From an uncultured Streptococcus sp. (GTDB lineage: Bacteria; Bacillota; Bacilli; Lactobacillales; Streptococcaceae): a DNA stretch of 5,870 bases. Shown piece after piece: positions 4,801-5,870 of this stretch. Location of the stretch: positions 1 to 5,870 of the forward strand of contig CABREZ010000081.1 in the NCBI GenBank assembly GCA_902470035.1, in the 5' to 3' direction. The notes under the pieces were generated by a model. The model saw nothing but the letters and a program-made list of their open reading frames with translations, did no database searches and was not told where the DNA came from. Both the position numbers and the translations under genes were made by a program. The number at the start of each line of letters is the position of its first letter. Within the stretch, counting starts at the first letter, position 1.

Positions 4801-5760
4801 ATGAAACAGTTCAATCGATTTATAGATCCCAAAAAGGATTTGGGAAGCTTTTCAGGGATGGTTTGCCTCTATCTCTTGGTTATGGTCTTTGTCAGCATCA
4901 TTTCGACCTTTGCCATTACCCTCTTTATGTTTGGACGGTATGGATTGGAGATGGCAGAGAAGCAGGAGTATGTAGAAAAAATCATCAATGGGAACGGGAT
5001 TAGCTACCTGATATCTGTCAGTATCGGTATCCTCCTATTTGCCCTTTATCGCAAAGGATCCCTCTTTAAAGGAGATGTGAGACAAAAGGGACGCAAGATG
5101 ACCTGGCAGACTTTCTTAGTCTTCATTGCCTTCTTGGGGTTTGCCCAGTTGGCTTCTAGTGCCTTATCTCAGCTCTTAGACCACATGATGGAAACTTTAG
5201 GATTTTTCAAGCCTCAAGAGGATATGTCTGAGCAACTCAGCCAATCTTGGAGTCTCTTGCTCTATGCGACCCTAATCGGTCCCATCACAGAGGAGTTGGT
5301 ATTCCGGGCCGCTGGACTGAGAGCTTTAGAAAAGTATGGAAAAGTCTTTGCGATCGTCATGACAGCCTTGGCTTTTGGAATGTTCCATGCCAATTTTGAT
5401 CAGTTGTTCTTTGCGACGATTATCGGCTTAGGCTTTGGCTACTTGACCTTCGAGTATTCGATCTGGTGGGCCATTTTCTACCATATCTTTAACAACCTGG
5501 TCCTCTCTCAAGGGCTTCATTACCTCGGTACGCATGTCAATATGAATGTGGCCGAGTGGGTTCAAATTCTCGTCTTTTTAGGTGGAACCATCGCCTTTAC
5601 CATCGTCTTGATTTTAAAGAGAAAAGCTATTTTTCACTACATACAAGAAAACCGACCAGCACCTGGCGTCTTCCAAAGAAGCATGTATTCCTTCTGGTTC
5701 TGGGTCTTGGTCCTTGGGACAACCCTTATGTCCTTACTTCCTTACCTAAGAGGCTATTAA
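4801..5760 (+). CDS. CPBP-family intramembrane glutamic endopeptidase (Abi/Rce1-like)
   Basis: This 319-residue multi-pass membrane protein has segments near 18-44, 68-83, 103-120, 150-162, 182-196, 202-216, 220-236, 253-272 and 297-314. The three CPBP motifs are intact: EELVFR (Glu164, Glu165, Arg169), FGMFH (Phe192, His196) and HIFNN (His228, Asn232). They form the Rce1-like active site within the membrane. In lactic acid bacteria such proteins are often bacteriocin self-immunity factors or protein-processing enzymes; no bacteriocin gene is visible here, so a general membrane-protease role is as likely. The start at 4801 has GGAG (4790-4793) seven nt upstream. The overlapping ATG at 4797 is in another frame and too close to the RBS. 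It lies 12 nt after the Lit-family gene and ends just before the operon terminator. The segment after 272 contains a soluble linker plus one extra C-terminal membrane helix. Confidence 0.92.
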   Translation: MKQFNRFIDPKKDLGSFSGMVCLYLLVMVFVSIISTFAITLFMFGRYGLEMAEKQEYVEKIINGNGISYLISVSIGILLFALYRKGSLFKGDVRQKGRKMTWQTFLVFIAFLGFAQLASSALSQLLDHMMETLGFFKPQEDMSEQLSQSWSLLLYATLIGPITEELVFRAAGLRALEKYGKVFAIVMTALAFGMFHANFDQLFFATIIGLGFGYLTFEYSIWWAIFYHIFNNLVLSQGLHYLGTHVNMNVAEWVQILVFLGGTIAFTIVLILKRKAIFHYIQENRPAPGVFQRSMYSFWFWVLVLGTTLMSLLPYLRGY

Positions 5761-5766
5761 TATCAA

Positions 5767-5792
5767 GAGGCTGGGACAAAAGTCCTAGCCTC
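5767..5792 (+). terminator. Hairpin terminator at the end of the hemW operon
   Basis: GAGGCTGGGAC (5767-5777) pairs with GTCCTAGCCTC (5782-5792) over 11 bp with one G-U and an AAAA loop, starting six nt after the protease stop codon. The downstream tract (TCAATTGTCTTT) is only partly T-rich, so termination may be incomplete. The GAGGCTGGGACAAAAGTCC form is one I recognise as recurrent between genes in streptococci. Confidence 0.72.
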
Positions 5793-5870
5793 TCAATTGT
5801 CTTTGGATTGTCGATCAAGACGCAGTGGTTGAGTGGGCTCTACTACGCTGATTCCATCAGCTTTTACAGC
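5793..5870. repeat. Probable dispersed streptococcal intergenic repeat (left part, cut by window end)
   Basis: No ORF or promoter is evident here. The sequence from about TTGTCTTTGGATTGTCG to the window end resembles an intergenic element I recall seeing in several copies in viridans streptococci, normally right after a GAGGCTGGGAC-type hairpin. It contains a perfect 6-bp hairpin, GCTGAT/ATCAGC (5847-5852, 5856-5861, loop TCC) followed by TTTT, and a weak inverted pair GTCTT/AAGAC (5799-5803, 5816-5820). The repeat status rests on memory, not on a second copy in this window. Confidence 0.4.

Noticed and set aside
4797..5003. 68-residue frame starting at the ATG overlapping the CPBP protease start.
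   Set aside because: It is only 3 nt from the RBS, is an out-of-frame shadow of the well-conserved protease gene, and has no recognisable protein features.
4801..5760. CPBP protease as a bacteriocin immunity gene with a nearby bacteriocin system.
   Set aside because: No small double-glycine leader peptide, transporter or two-component regulator is present in the window; the neighbours are an envelope/metabolic operon.

Overview
The window looks like chromosomal DNA from a viridans-group Streptococcus. The protein sequences resemble what I remember of the pneumococcal/sanguinis-type HemW, acyl-ACP thioesterase and HAD-IIA phosphatase. The gene order and the GAGGCTGGGAC-type intergenic hairpin also fit streptococci. 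The species cannot be fixed by eye.

Layout. At the left edge (1-509, minus strand) lies the N-terminal part of an ABC-F-type ATPase gene that runs off the window. A 318-bp intergenic region (510-827) separates it from a plus-strand run of six closely packed genes: hemW (828-1958), an acyl-ACP thioesterase (1962-2720), an unrecognised membrane protein (2702-3406), a HAD-IIA phosphatase (3396-4166), a TIGR01906/DUF1461 (Lit-family) membrane protein (4159-4788) and a CPBP-family intramembrane protease (4801-5760). Junctions are +3, -19, -11, -8 and +12 nt, so this is almost certainly one translationally coupled operon. It ends in a hairpin at 5767-5792, followed by what looks like the start of a dispersed streptococcal intergenic repeat.

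The intergenic region holds the most interesting signal. On the minus strand a consensus promoter (TTGACA, 17 nt, TAGAAT) drives a leader of about 215 nt ahead of the ABC-F gene. The leader contains a well-placed Shine-Dalgarno sequence and a three-codon ORF (Met-Asn-Asn-stop). It also contains a 12-bp hairpin starting 2 nt after that stop codon, and a perfect 10-bp intrinsic terminator with six U's just upstream of the ABC-F start. The 3' arm of the first hairpin can instead pair with the 5' arm and loop of the terminator over 13 bp. This is the logic of ribosome-mediated transcription attenuation: a ribosome stalled on the tiny ORF would block hairpin 1, free the antiterminator and switch on the ABC-F gene. 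That fits an antibiotic-responsive ribosome-protection ABC-F.

On the plus strand hemW has an extended -10 box whose predicted start point falls on or next to the hemW ATG, suggesting a leaderless or nearly leaderless mRNA for the operon. Functionally the operon mixes heme trafficking (HemW), fatty-acid/lipid metabolism (thioesterase), a small-molecule phosphatase and three membrane proteins. One of these belongs to the lipoprotein intramolecular transacylase family. A cell-envelope theme is plausible but inferred only from co-location.
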